Positions 23,772 through 38,072 of a stretch of DNA of 64,000 bases are shown here, piece by piece. A program made the position numbers and the translations under genes. The notes beneath the pieces were generated by a model. It ran no database searches. It was given only the letters and a program-made list of their open reading frames with translations, and was not told where the DNA came from. The stretch covers positions 3,618,102 through 3,682,101 of the forward strand of contig CM040453.1 in the NCBI GenBank assembly GCA_022749755.1, written 5' to 3'. The DNA comes from Azadirachta indica. Its lineage: Eukaryota > Streptophyta > Magnoliopsida > Sapindales > Meliaceae. Position 1 is the first letter of the stretch, and each line of letters begins with the position of its first letter.

Positions 23772-24280
23772 GAGAATCTTTTGCTAGGTGTAAAGTGGAC
23801 GTGGTTGCAAAACTTATTTGCATTGCAATCCACTAATTTTTGACATTATTTTCATTTTTGACATCTCATTGATTACAAGATGCGTTTAACTATACTAATT
23901 TGTGTATCAAAATAGCAGTTTCTGCTTTCAACTTAGAACTAGAGACGGTTGAAGCATTATGTAAACTGAATAGGAATGGCCACAGAAGAAAATTAAGATC
24001 ATTATTATAGAATAAAAGTGGCACATATCTCTGTAACAGAAATCTTACAAAATAACAAGCTGTTGGTCACACTGTTTCTTATGTATTTATATACAACAAA
24101 CTATGGGGAACTGAGAGAGTCTGCAATGGGTCAGCATAGTTACAAAGTATGATGGAAGATCAATGAATTATCAATGCAGATAGAAGATGCCATTGGTGCC
24201 GATGCCACTCTGTAACTTCATCTACAATGATACGATTCCACATAGAAAGTTGAAATTAATGGTGCCCCACATAAAAACAT
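23772..24280. other. Convergent 3' ends
   Basis: About 510 bp between the stop codons of two converging genes, the Myb/SANT-like gene (plus) and the HAD protein gene (minus). It should contain both 3' UTRs. No other gene was seen. Confidence 0.6.
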
Positions 24281-26585
24281 CTATTCTGCTATTTTTGTGC
24301 TATGAATGTGATGCTTAATATTGTAATATAAAGGGTTTGGAAGCACGAAAACACGCTTTCCCAAACATTGACAGGTTAAAGCATCCATCTGGCTGCTAAT
24401 CAAACCAGTTATATGGAAGCCTTCTTTCTGCATTATTGTCCTTTGCCTGGACAGGTATTCGCGGCTATCCATTTGCATTTCATTTTCCAACCTGCAAGAG
24501 TGCAAACATTTTACAAAATACTGCAAAGACAATGCAGAAATATAATATCCAAGAATACAACATCAGAGATAGCCATCTAAGCTACACAAGGATTTCACCC
24601 ATAGGGAGAAAACTGCATCAGCGAAATAATCTAGATGAACTTCAGGACGGAATACTTGATACCAAGTAGAAGACACTGTATCAAAACAGCTCCAAGTATC
24701 ATTGAATATCCATGGTCTTTCTAACAGATTGTGCTGGCATGTTACACAGTTGGACAAACAAAAGCCTTTTTTAGATTGGTTTATGATATTCCGAGGAGTC
24801 CAACTTAAGATATATCCAGGCCACTGCTACCCTAGACTTCAAACACAGCCTTGCCACATATCAATATAATCAAAATCTAAATTTTCGGGGGCAAAAAAAC
24901 ATGCTACACTAAATACAGAAATATCGACTCCCATCCAGAACTCTCAACATTGCAAACCAGCATCTCCTATTAATTGAAGAACCGACAGGATGCAAGGATA
25001 GATAATCCAAACCAGAATAAGCTATATGAAATTTCCAAAGATGTCATATTAATACCTCATAATCAATGAAGACCAACCTCTGAACCCAGCTGAAAGAAGG
25101 AGCTCTGTGGTGGCATTTCGTTGTCCCTCGGGCTTTCTAGATAAAAGACTCACAGGCCATCCACTGGCTTGAAGTTTCATGAATAATTTCAATGTAAGCA
25201 TGTGCTTCAGATGTTTGGCCTCTTCAATGCAATCACTACAGCCACATTGGTCAATTAGGTGCCATTTCAGAATTCTTTCTTGTAAGTGGCTTATAACAAT
25301 CAGAGACACGCATCACATAGCAAAGGAAAGTAGGATGCTTCCATGTAATACTACTTTTTCTTAAACAGAAAAAGAAAATATATGGAATAGAGGAAGAAGT
25401 CTCATTGAATAACTTCAGTTGTCAGTTTCAGATTGTTCAAATGAGTATGCAAAGAAACAATTAGTGCAATTTCATTATCAAGAAATTGAGAAAAAACAAA
25501 TTGTGCAAGGAATGGTCACACATTCATACACTCAAAATGACTAGAGATTTTATTTGTGATTCTAATCATGCCATAGACGTGAGAGGGAGAATACACTAAG
25601 GCAGCAAATACGTTAAAAGTTACAAGAAAATTACCGGTCTATCAATATATTGATGTATTGGGGAGTTGAAATGAGGATATCATCTATGTCCATCAAAACT
25701 ACATCTCGACCATCATATGGTGGTGTAAGCATATTGAAGTAACTTTCAGCAAGCCGCATTGAAAAATTTAGATCTCTAGCATAGTGTCCTTCTTTGATGT
25801 ATCGAATAGCAAGACTCTTGCATATTGAAGGGAAATCATCTGCTCCCAAGCTGTTAAGCTCTGCATATAGAGCAAATGTCTTGCAAAAACTGTAATCATC
25901 ACTTGATTTCACCATCTCAACAACTCCTGAACTCCTATTTTGACAGGCTTGCAACATGACTGCCAAAGTGATCAGCAAGGTTACTAACAGAATTCCAACA
26001 GTTATTAGACCACCAATAAAAACTGCTGAAGCAAAAGTTGTCATGTAAAACCCTGACTCAACCACATATTGGCTTCCCATCTCTGCTCAAGAGGAAAAAC
26101 AGCAAGATTAACATTCCAGCAAAATTGCGTCAAAACTAATCTAGCTTCTAAAGTGAAATTAGCTAAAAGATACCAACAAGTAGCAGATTAGAGACAGAAC
26201 AGACAGACAACGCGGTAGCCAATCACTTATTTCTGAATTTAAAACAACTGACCTGATTAAAATATCTTCACGATCACACTACATCTTCTTCCTTAAACTA
26301 GCATGATATAGGACAATAACATAACAATTTAAATACAGAAGTTACTTGTTGACAATGAAATTCGCAGTTATAAATCCAGGCTCATTCTAAATAGCCCTCA
26401 ACCCCTACCACGTGAAGCATTTTGATAACTTTCCCATTACTATGAACGCCTGTGTGCATATTTATCCGAAAACAATGCATGCCCAAAAACTGAAGTTAAA
26501 AGAGGTGTAGCATACCAGAACCTCCTCTACTTGAGAGACTTTGGGCTGAGAACTCCCGCTCCATTTGATGAGCGTAAGCTGACAT
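24281..26585 (-). CDS. Membrane-anchored HAD subfamily IIIB acid-phosphatase-like protein, probably inactive
   Basis: The model has four exons: 26585-26516, 26082-25635, 25274-25056 and 24491-24281. All have GT-AG ends and a continuous frame, giving 315 residues. The first exon (start [14 protein letters not shown]) was found by frame matching; an inner ATG at 26080 would give a shorter form. Residues 42-69 form one transmembrane segment, so it is probably a single-pass protein. The rest is the HAD IIIB acid phosphatase fold related to vegetative storage proteins: motif I MDIDDI (Asp155, Asp157 kept, Thr to Ile), [15 protein letters not shown] (217-230), GFRGWSSLI and [12 protein letters not shown]. 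The motif III Lys aligns with Leu259. The GDQWSDL motif is SSQMDAL (278-284), losing both Asp. Phosphatase activity is therefore unlikely; a scaffold or sensing role is only a guess. A 5' UTR exon probably covers about 26586-26668. Confidence 0.87.
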
Positions 26586-28246
26586 TGTAGTAATCTAACC
26601 CGTGATTACCAGCTTCCAGAATAAGCTATGAAAATCTAAACGTCCCTTGCTGGTGATAGACGGGTCACCTGCAACAAGAAGAATTATAAATACTCACAAG
26701 AATCTCATTTAGCCCTGTAGGATAAATCAGATTAATAATTCAAAGAGATCCTGCACAAACAAAGATTAAAACTTACAAGAAGATTCATCTACTATGCTAA
26801 GAGCCATCACCAGTATCTCATGGTTCTCATCTCAACTTCTATACCTATCATATTGAGTTTAGCAGACACTAAATCAAGAATCACCCTCATTTGGATCATA
26901 ACATAGAGAGACAACATGAATTTTCATAAACCATATCCATACGCAAATTCATACAACCAACAGGAACTGTGAACCGGGTCAACAAAAAATTCAACTGATC
27001 ATGTAATATCAGAACTTTTCAAGCGAGTTCATGATCTGGAAAACTAGCCATCCCAGCACAAGAGGCGCAAATCTATCAACCAGATAATAGAAAAGCACGT
27101 GATACCTGTTTGACTGATAATGATAATAATGCAAAAAGAAATCAAAACTAACCGACTGAATCGCAACAACCAGTGCAACGATTTCTGATGTAGTTCATAA
27201 TCTCAAACCATGATGCGGGTAGGCAACATCTGGAAGAGCGTAGCAAGAGATAAGAAGAAATATCGCACTAGAGAGTGGATTTTTCTCAGACAGAATATGA
27301 ATAATGCATAATTGCCATCGTGTGTCCAGAGAGGAAGTTTCTTTTGTTCCCGTCAACACGATGGTACAAGTGGCCCAAACTACAGCAACGACAACATGGC
27401 TAATTACATCGGTCAATTCGCCACATTTTAGTCTCGTCTTCGAAATTAAAGTCTTCCAAAATGAACTCAGAGGGTAATTCTGTCTCACAACAAAATATCT
27501 TATATGCTTATCTTGATTGTACCTCGTTGACACAGTCCGTTGTCTTTTATTAGCATACTGGATGAGCAAACAAATTCTTACAAGTACAAGCTCAGCATAC
27601 TGGATGAGCAAACAAATTCTTACACGTACAAGCTCATTGATTGCTGATATAAAAACGTTCTAAACAGTAGGTAAGAACACGATTCACTAATCCATTGAAA
27701 TTTGATTAATGCTAATTTTTGTTTTTTCAAAAAGGGATTGTTTCTAATTTGAATAGGAAAAGAATTGTAAAGTATGCATATTAAAAGCATTTAGATTTTA
27801 CTTGATATAAAGGAAATTCGAATTTTTAAATGTTTTACATTATTATAAAAAAAAATTTACCGCGTATTTAATCGATCATGAATCAAAATTTTGCCATCGA
27901 TGCAAGACGTAAAGACAAACAGAGAATTGCCAAATCAAAGGTAAAGATTAACAGATTAAACGTACAATCGAACTGATGTCAGGTCGCTCCAACAGCTGGC
28001 TTTTCTTATTATAAAAGTGAGAGGTGTCCGATAGTTTCATGTTATCAATTCAAGAGAATTTGACAAGGAAAAAATTACAAGCAAAAAGAATTATAATTTA
28101 TTTTGCAGAAAAATTGCTCTCAAAATTTGAACTCTCACATCTGTGTTCTGAGTATGCGCTGTAATCATTTCAATTACCATCACATTCTCTTATAAGGACA
28201 CTCAGAGCATGAAGCAACAAGCCTTCACCCCTTCTTGACCGAGTAT
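26586..28246. other. 5' leader and promoter of the HAD gene, and 3' flank of the lyase gene
   Basis: On the minus strand an acceptor-like site TTGTTGCAG near 26669 suggests one upstream UTR exon. No coding gene was seen. A 42-bp tandem duplication lies at 27552-27593 and 27594-27635 with one mismatch. An open frame on the minus strand at 27195-27611 overlaps this repeat and has no recognisable domain. Confidence 0.5.
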
Positions 28247-31994
<3,748 letters not shown>

Positions 31995-32096
31995 GAATCA
32001 ATAAAAGTTAAGCTTGTTACGAAATCGGTGGAGCAGCTTCAAGGGTTCAGTATACTTCGCGCTCTCTTTTCCTCTTGCGGTTTCGTTTTCAGAGTT

Positions 32097-32197
32097 AAAC
32101 CCTAATTGCTAAACCCGAGTTCACACAATTCGGGTTGTTTTCTTGCTTGGGTTTGGATTCACTTGAAGCCCATTGCAAATCTAGAAATAGAAGCCCA
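32097..32197 (-). promoter_or_regulatory. Telobox and site II motifs upstream of the lyase gene
   Basis: A telobox AAACCCTAA lies at 32097-32105. Two AGCCCA motifs (site II, TGGGCT on the minus strand) lie at 32167-32172 and 32192-32197. They sit 100-200 bp before the lyase start codon. In plants, such pairs are known from promoters of genes active in dividing cells. Function here is inferred. Confidence 0.5.
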
Positions 32198-33031
32198 AGC
32201 TCAAATTTAATGGGGCCCCATGGAATGATGCATTTTCCAGATTTTAGGACTCAAATTAACAAAAGAAAATCCAAAAAGGGATTTTAGAATTTAGATTCAT
32301 AAGTCATGACTTTATTATTATTATTTTTTAACCATTAATATAAATAAAAATAAGTTAAAGCTTCGATTGGTTGATTTGATAATTCGAAATAGATATTAAA
32401 TAATTATACCTAATGCAAACTTTGATTCAAGCGGATAAGAAAAAGAAGAGGTAAACAAATAAATAGTTTAATTCAATATTTATAAAATTTAATCGAGTAA
32501 TAATATTGATCGCATTAAAAGAAATATTACTTTTAATATTTTCCTCCAACATATCTTTCAAGATTGAAAAAATAATTGAATTCTAATTATCTTATTGTCA
32601 GTGAATTGCAAGTCTTCTTAATTCCAACATGGTCATGCCCATTGTCCAAGATGGTGTTTGTTTTCATAACTAAACCATTGTATGCCAAAAGAAAATTGAA
32701 GCTAAGTTTTCACTCTTATATATTTTCCCAAGAAAATGCATATTCTCTAAGTCGTTAGAAAGCTTTGACTCTTACGGATAAAAACCCATAACAGCATATC
32801 ATCATCCTATTGGCACAACAAACAATAGAATGACTACATACACAGGAACAAATAAATAAATAAATCAGAAACAGAAATATTGTTGGCTATGATATTCATA
32901 TTCATGTTCATGCATTCATATATTGATATCTCTTCATATTATATAGGATGATATATAGCCACACATTAATGAGCGATGCCAATTAACCTCACCCCAGTTC
33001 CCACTCGGGCAGTCTATCTACTCTGCAGCCT

Positions 33032-33039
33032 CCACGTGG
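33032..33039 (+). promoter_or_regulatory. G-box upstream of SBPase
   Basis: Palindrome CCACGTGG about 120 bp before the start codon. G-boxes bind bZIP and bHLH factors and are common in light-regulated photosynthesis genes. Function here is inferred. Confidence 0.45.
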
Positions 33040-33157
33040 CATTACAACGTTAACTGCTTATCTGCAGCTAACCGAGCTTCCATGACCGAAAAAACAACGC
33101 CAACAGACTGAAAGTATTGATTCTGCTACAAGCTAGCTTAGCTAGAGCTCTTCAAAA

Positions 33158-35410
33158 ATGGAGACTGGCATCACGTGCTATGCTCGTGGGGTTGTTCTCC
33201 CCGGTGTTTCTTCTCAACATTCTTCTGCTCTTGTATCTCCAGCTTCCATTTCTCCATCTTTCAGCTCCAGGGTATGATTGTTATTATTCCTGCAGATTTC
33301 ATGCATGCAAAGCTAAATCACCATGTTCAAGCTTTCTGTAGCCAAATTTAAGTGTAAATGTTCATAATATGAAAACATAACTTCATATGCATAGCCGCCA
33401 TAGTTTTCATATGCATGTATTGTCGGAGTACAAATTTTCTTTAAGGATTATGTGTAAATTTACGCAGAGTCTGAAATCAAGCTCCATATTTGGGGAATCA
33501 CTTAGGGTGGTGCCAAGAGCAGCGGTGAAGGTATCAAAGGCAAAGACTTCTTCTCTTGTGACCAGATGTGAGATTGGTGACAGCTTGGTAAGTTCAACAG
33601 AATATGTAGTAGTGGATTTAATATATTTCATATAACAAATTTTCTTAAGATGGGATTTTGTGATTGTAGGAGGAGTTTCTTACTAAGGCAACCCCAGATA
33701 AGGGATTGATTAGGTTGATGATGTGCATGGGAGAGGCATTAAGGACTATTGCTTTTAAGGTCAGGACAGCTTCCTGTGGTGGAACAGCCTGTGTCAATTC
33801 TTTTGGAGATGAGCAACTTGCTGTCGATATGCTTGCTAACAAGCTTCTATTTGAGGTTAGGTTTAATGATAATGGATTTCGATCCTTTTGTGTATTATGA
33901 TATGCGATTCTGCTTAATCTGTGTAAATTTTGTTGGAGACTGGTTTTGAATTCCAATCTAAGTGAAAAAGAAGTTAATTGTTGGGACAGATGATCTCTTA
34001 TGGTCAATGATGGTATCGAGATGCAAGGGAAAGCTAATAGTGGAGAGGCTTCTATTTCGACAGCCAAAATGATAATTTAGCTGGCTGACTTTTTATGTCA
34101 GTTCTATTGCGAAGTACGAAAATAATCAATTTCTTGTTCAATCCGAGGCCATTCCTTCATGATTCACCCCGAATGCTCTCTATGTTCAGAATCTTTGTTC
34201 AAGCTAATGTAACTGAGTTTTGATATTCACAGGCCTTGACTTACTCGCACTTCTGTAAATATGCTTGCTCTGAAGAACTACCTGAGCTTCAAGACATGGG
34301 AGGTCCAGTTGAAGGTCCGCATATCTTATAATTTGCTTATTCTTCAAATACTGAAATTATCAACCAAGAATTGCAAAGTATAACTCAAAGATGCTTATGG
34401 CATCATGGCAATTTGAACAGGTGGATTCAGTGTTGCTTTTGATCCACTTGATGGATCCAGCATTGTCGACACAAATTTTACAGTAGGCACCATATTTGGG
34501 GTGTGGCCAGGAGACAAATTAACTGGGGTGACAGGAAGAGATCAAGTTGCTGCAGCAATGGGAATTTATGGTCCACGAACCACATATGTTCTTGCTCTTA
34601 AGGATGTTCCTGGAACACACGAGTTCCTTCTACTTGATGAAGGTTTGCCTGCATCAATATAGTTAGTGTTGAACTTAGTAATAGATCAGAAAATTGAAAG
34701 CTTGAATCTCCCTCTTACCTCTGCAAACTAACGGTCCCTCTGGTACATTGCTTAGGAAAATGGCAACATGTCAAAGAGACAACTGAGATTGGCGAAGGAA
34801 AAATGTTCTCCCCCGGAAATTTGAGAGCCACTTTTGACAATCCTGAGTATGACAAGGTATATAAAACTTGTTTTAAATTTTCCTTGCATTACTAGATGGA
34901 GACAGACATTTTATCATTGGCCACTGAATAATCTGCCACGATTTACTGTTTTTTCTGTTACCCTACAGTTGATCAACTATTATGTAAAGGAGAAATACAC
35001 GTTGAGATACACCGGAGGAATGGTGCCAGACGTCAACCAGGTCTTATAACAATCCCAAACTTCAGTTTCTCCTTAAGAAAATTTAATAATGGCAGTTTGC
35101 AGTTTGCTTAAGTGAGTCTTAAATGCAGATTATTGTTAAAGAGAAGGGTGTCTTCACTAATGTGATATCTCCATCTTCAAAAGCCAAGTTGAGGTTGTTA
35201 TTTGAGGTATCTCCTCTGGGATTCTTGATTGAGAAAGCTGGAGGTTACAGTAGTGATGGCCAAATATCGGTGCTCGACAAAGTGATCAACAATCTTGATG
35301 ATAGAACACAAGTTGCATATGGCTCCAAGAATGAAATAATCCGGTTTGAAGAAGCCCTATACGGATCCTCAAGGCTCAAGGGTGGGGTTCCAGTCGGAGC
35401 AGCAGCTTAA
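33158..35410 (+). CDS. SBPASE: Sedoheptulose-1,7-bisphosphatase, chloroplast
   Basis: Eight exons: 33158-33271, 33468-33587, 33670-33855, 34233-34314, 34421-34642, 34756-34856, 34969-35040 and 35129-35410. They encode 392 residues, the usual length. The enzyme removes a phosphate from sedoheptulose-1,7-bisphosphate in the regeneration phase of the Calvin cycle in the stroma. The first about 60-70 residues are Ser-rich with a typical transit peptide ([11 protein letters not shown] start). The mature part begins near CEIGDSLEEFL. The redox pair CGGTAC (Cys114, Cys119) is the thioredoxin-regulated disulfide known for SBPase. The metal and substrate motif FDPLDGSS lies at 174-181, followed by [15 protein letters not shown]. 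The end [10 protein letters not shown] is complete. No defects were seen. Confidence 0.97.
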
Positions 35411-35938
35411 GTGATAATGTTCTGTCATGTGTTTCTCTTTCTTCATATGCAAAGAACTTTAAGCTATCAATATAGAATTACGAGGTTGAATTTCTATTAT
35501 TAAATAAATAGTTAGGAGGAAATTTTGGATGATTTTCACTTGGCATGAAATATTCTAAGTCTTTTGCTCATCTCAAAGATCTAATTCCGCATCATAAAAC
35601 TTTCACAACAATTGCTTCCGGAATGAATACTATATATAGAGAAACAAAAATAAATAAATAACAAAACTCTAGTGTCTGCTTCAAATATTGAAAATACCTA
35701 AGGTAGGCCTAGGAGTTATCTTCAAGATAAGGTCCTCTCTTGGCTTCCAGAGGAACGTGCCAAAGCTTACATTTTTCCCTAAGATTTCTTCGCGAAAAAC
35801 AATGGTTATGCTATGCAAATGTAAGACGCAGCTAAGCTTAAGAATAGCATACTATTTCATTTGAATACAATTCTTGGCAAGCTGAAGAACGTTGTCAAGG
35901 CGTAGAACTGCCAAGCACGAAGCAAGATACAGATAAAA
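35411..35938. other. SBPase 3' UTR and promoter of the SRPBCC gene
   Basis: About 530 bp with no coding content. A TATATATAG motif at about 35630 may be a core promoter for the next gene. No other feature seen. Confidence 0.45.
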
Positions 35939-36551
35939 ATGGTATCTATTCTGCACCGGCAATGTAATTGCAACTTACAAATCGGATTATTTTTCTTCCT
36001 TCTTGAAATTTTTGTGAAAATATATGGGTGGTATTGGGTTTTTACTTTTGCCTTTTCTACAGGCATTTGAAGCAAAACAGGGAAAATGGCATGGATCAGA
36101 TGGCGGCATTGTCGATGCACCCATTGAAAAGGTTTGGACAATTTGTTCTCAGACAAAAAGGCTTCCAGAATGGATGCCAATGGTTGAAAGATGCACTGAC
36201 TTAGCTGGAGATGAAGGATTTCCTGGCTATGTTCGGCTAGTCTTTGGGTTCATGTTTCCTCAAGAAGATGGGGAAAGGTCATGGATCAAAGAAAGACTTA
36301 TCTCCATGGACTCATCTTTACATAGTTATGTTTACAAAATGGAAGCAAGTAATGTCGGTTTAGATGGATCTGTCAATACATTAAAACTTGTAGATTACAG
36401 AGATGATTCGACACTCGTTAGCTGGTCTTTCGAGATAGACCCACTAGAAGGTGCTTCTGAGGACAGCATTATAGATTATCTAGGTTTTCTGTACAAATCT
36501 TGCATCAATAGGATAAATGCTGCTATAGAAGCAACGTCAGAAAAGGTTTGA
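35939..36551 (+). CDS. SRPBCC (polyketide cyclase/START-like) protein, lachrymatory-factor-synthase-like
   Basis: The open frame 36063-36551 encodes AFEAKQGKWHGSDGG..., the small SRPBCC family called lachrymatory-factor-synthase-like in plants. It has the KWHGS start, PIEKVWTI, LPEWMPMVERC, GYVRLVFG and DYRDDSTLVSWSFE motifs. The frame is preceded directly by a clear acceptor, a pyrimidine run and CTACAG (36057-36062). I therefore propose that the start codon is a separate exon, ATG at 35939-35941 followed by GTATCT, with a 121-bp intron. This gives 163 residues beginning MAFEAK. The alternative start at 36024, reading through, adds 13 hydrophobic residues (MGGIGFLLLPFLQ). The substrate is unknown; members bind hydrophobic ligands in a cavity. 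Outside Allium the lachrymatory activity should not be assumed. Confidence 0.75.
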
Positions 36552-38072
36552 GCCATCGTACTTGTTTTGTGTTGGTCTCTCTCAGTTCGTACATCAAGTT
36601 GCAGCATCTTTCATTGCTATCTACATTGATTTATGTTGCGAAAATGCATAGAAAATTGTCAAAGTGTACTACACCTAAGATGTGTTTTTGCTGGTACATT
36701 CAATAAGCCTATTGCCCGTATAAAGTAGTCTCACTGCCTGTCTTCCTGAAAAATTACCAGAGTTTCGTAGAGAACTTCAGATGTCATAGTTGATTTTCCA
36801 TTTTATTCAAAGCAAAAGTTTAAGTAGGCTCCCATCAACAGTGACCAAGTTCTGCCACCCCTCAAAAAGGTAACTCTACTGTGCTTTTTCATAGAGAAAG
36901 AGACAATCTCTGTTATTGCAATTTTAACAGCTAACAAAATCTACCTTGCCAAATGTATATTAACAAGTTATAGTATCTCCTGATGCATAAGTAATTCATG
37001 AAATAATCTACTGTAGGATCACCTTGTTGCTGTTTTATCAACCTAATATGTACCAAGTAAACCTGTAAAATCCTGGAAAAATTATTGATGAATACGCTGG
37101 AGGAAAGTTCTGTAGCCTCCTCTGTCCAGCAAATACATAACATGCCAAAGCAAGCATTTCTGACAAGCGATCAAAAAACCAGTCAATTCAATTAAGGCGC
37201 TAGGCATTTTGGCTCATGAGAGAGAGGGAGAGAAAATAGTTTTAAGTTACCAAGCTGAATCATCTAATGAAAAGCATGTGTAATTTGAAAAAGGCAAGGA
37301 GAAAAATATGTATGATTTGAAATAGATGAAACAGTTGAGCTGTTACTACACACCTCATATCTAATATTTTCTTTAAGCTTCTGGACAGATGACCAGGCTG
37401 ATTATCAAGTCCATGAAAACCATTTCTCAACTATAAAATTCTGTTTTACATTAACATCAAATACGCTTATACATGGACCATTACCCACCACCACAAGTTT
37501 GCCGCCATATTTTATGCTAGTAGCAGTATATCTACTCTTCTGGAAGAGTAGCAGAAGCTATTGCAAGTGTACATTGTACATAGTACTGCTTGGAAATGAT
37601 TGTTCAAGAGTTCATGTTATATTTCTATGAAATTAATTAATACAATCAGTTTCTTAAGAAAGGCATGCCATTTTCAAAGCAATTGGGATCATGATGTAGT
37701 TTGATGAAAAGTATAATAAAATGCTAAAGAAATTAATCTACATTCTGCATACATGCATAAGACAAGACACTTGAACTTTCAAGCAGATGTGATGTTTCAA
37801 CTTTCACATATGGTCGCAGTCAATTGAAGATGGCAACAAGAAGCTTTACTAGCTTACTTCCAAATGTACCCAGATGACTACATTGTGTAACATGCAAGAA
37901 AACTTGAGAAGAATACAAATCTGGCAATTTTCATTCACCTAACGAGGTAAAATGACATTGCATCAAAGGCTAATTAAGCTTCTATAAACTTGTCAGACAG
38001 ACATTATTATTCCCAACAATAGTCATAATTGATCTAAAAGAGAGAGAGTGAGTGAGAGAAAGGGAGAGAGAG
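36552..38072. other. Intergenic DNA, upstream of laccase
   Basis: No gene supported. A GA-rich tract just before 38073 (38039-38072) is probably part of the laccase 5' UTR. Confidence 0.5.

Larger units (their letters stand above)
31995..33157. other. Shared divergent promoter region, ADSL and SBPase
   Basis: About 1.16 kb between two divergent start codons. It holds the telobox and site II motifs close to the lyase, AT-rich DNA in the middle, TATA-like TATATAGG/TATATAGC near 32940-32956, and a G-box CCACGTGG close to SBPase. No gene inside. Confidence 0.55.

Noticed and set aside
27195..27611. Minus-strand open frame of 138 residues
   Set aside because: It runs into a 42-bp tandem repeat, has no recognisable domain, and lies in the presumed leader and promoter region of the HAD gene.
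33645..34067. Antisense open frame of 140 residues
   Set aside because: It is a shadow of SBPase exon 3 and the following intron on the other strand.
36931..37143. Minus-strand open frame of 70 residues between the SRPBCC and laccase genes
   Set aside because: No family motif and no coding signature; length is within chance for this composition.
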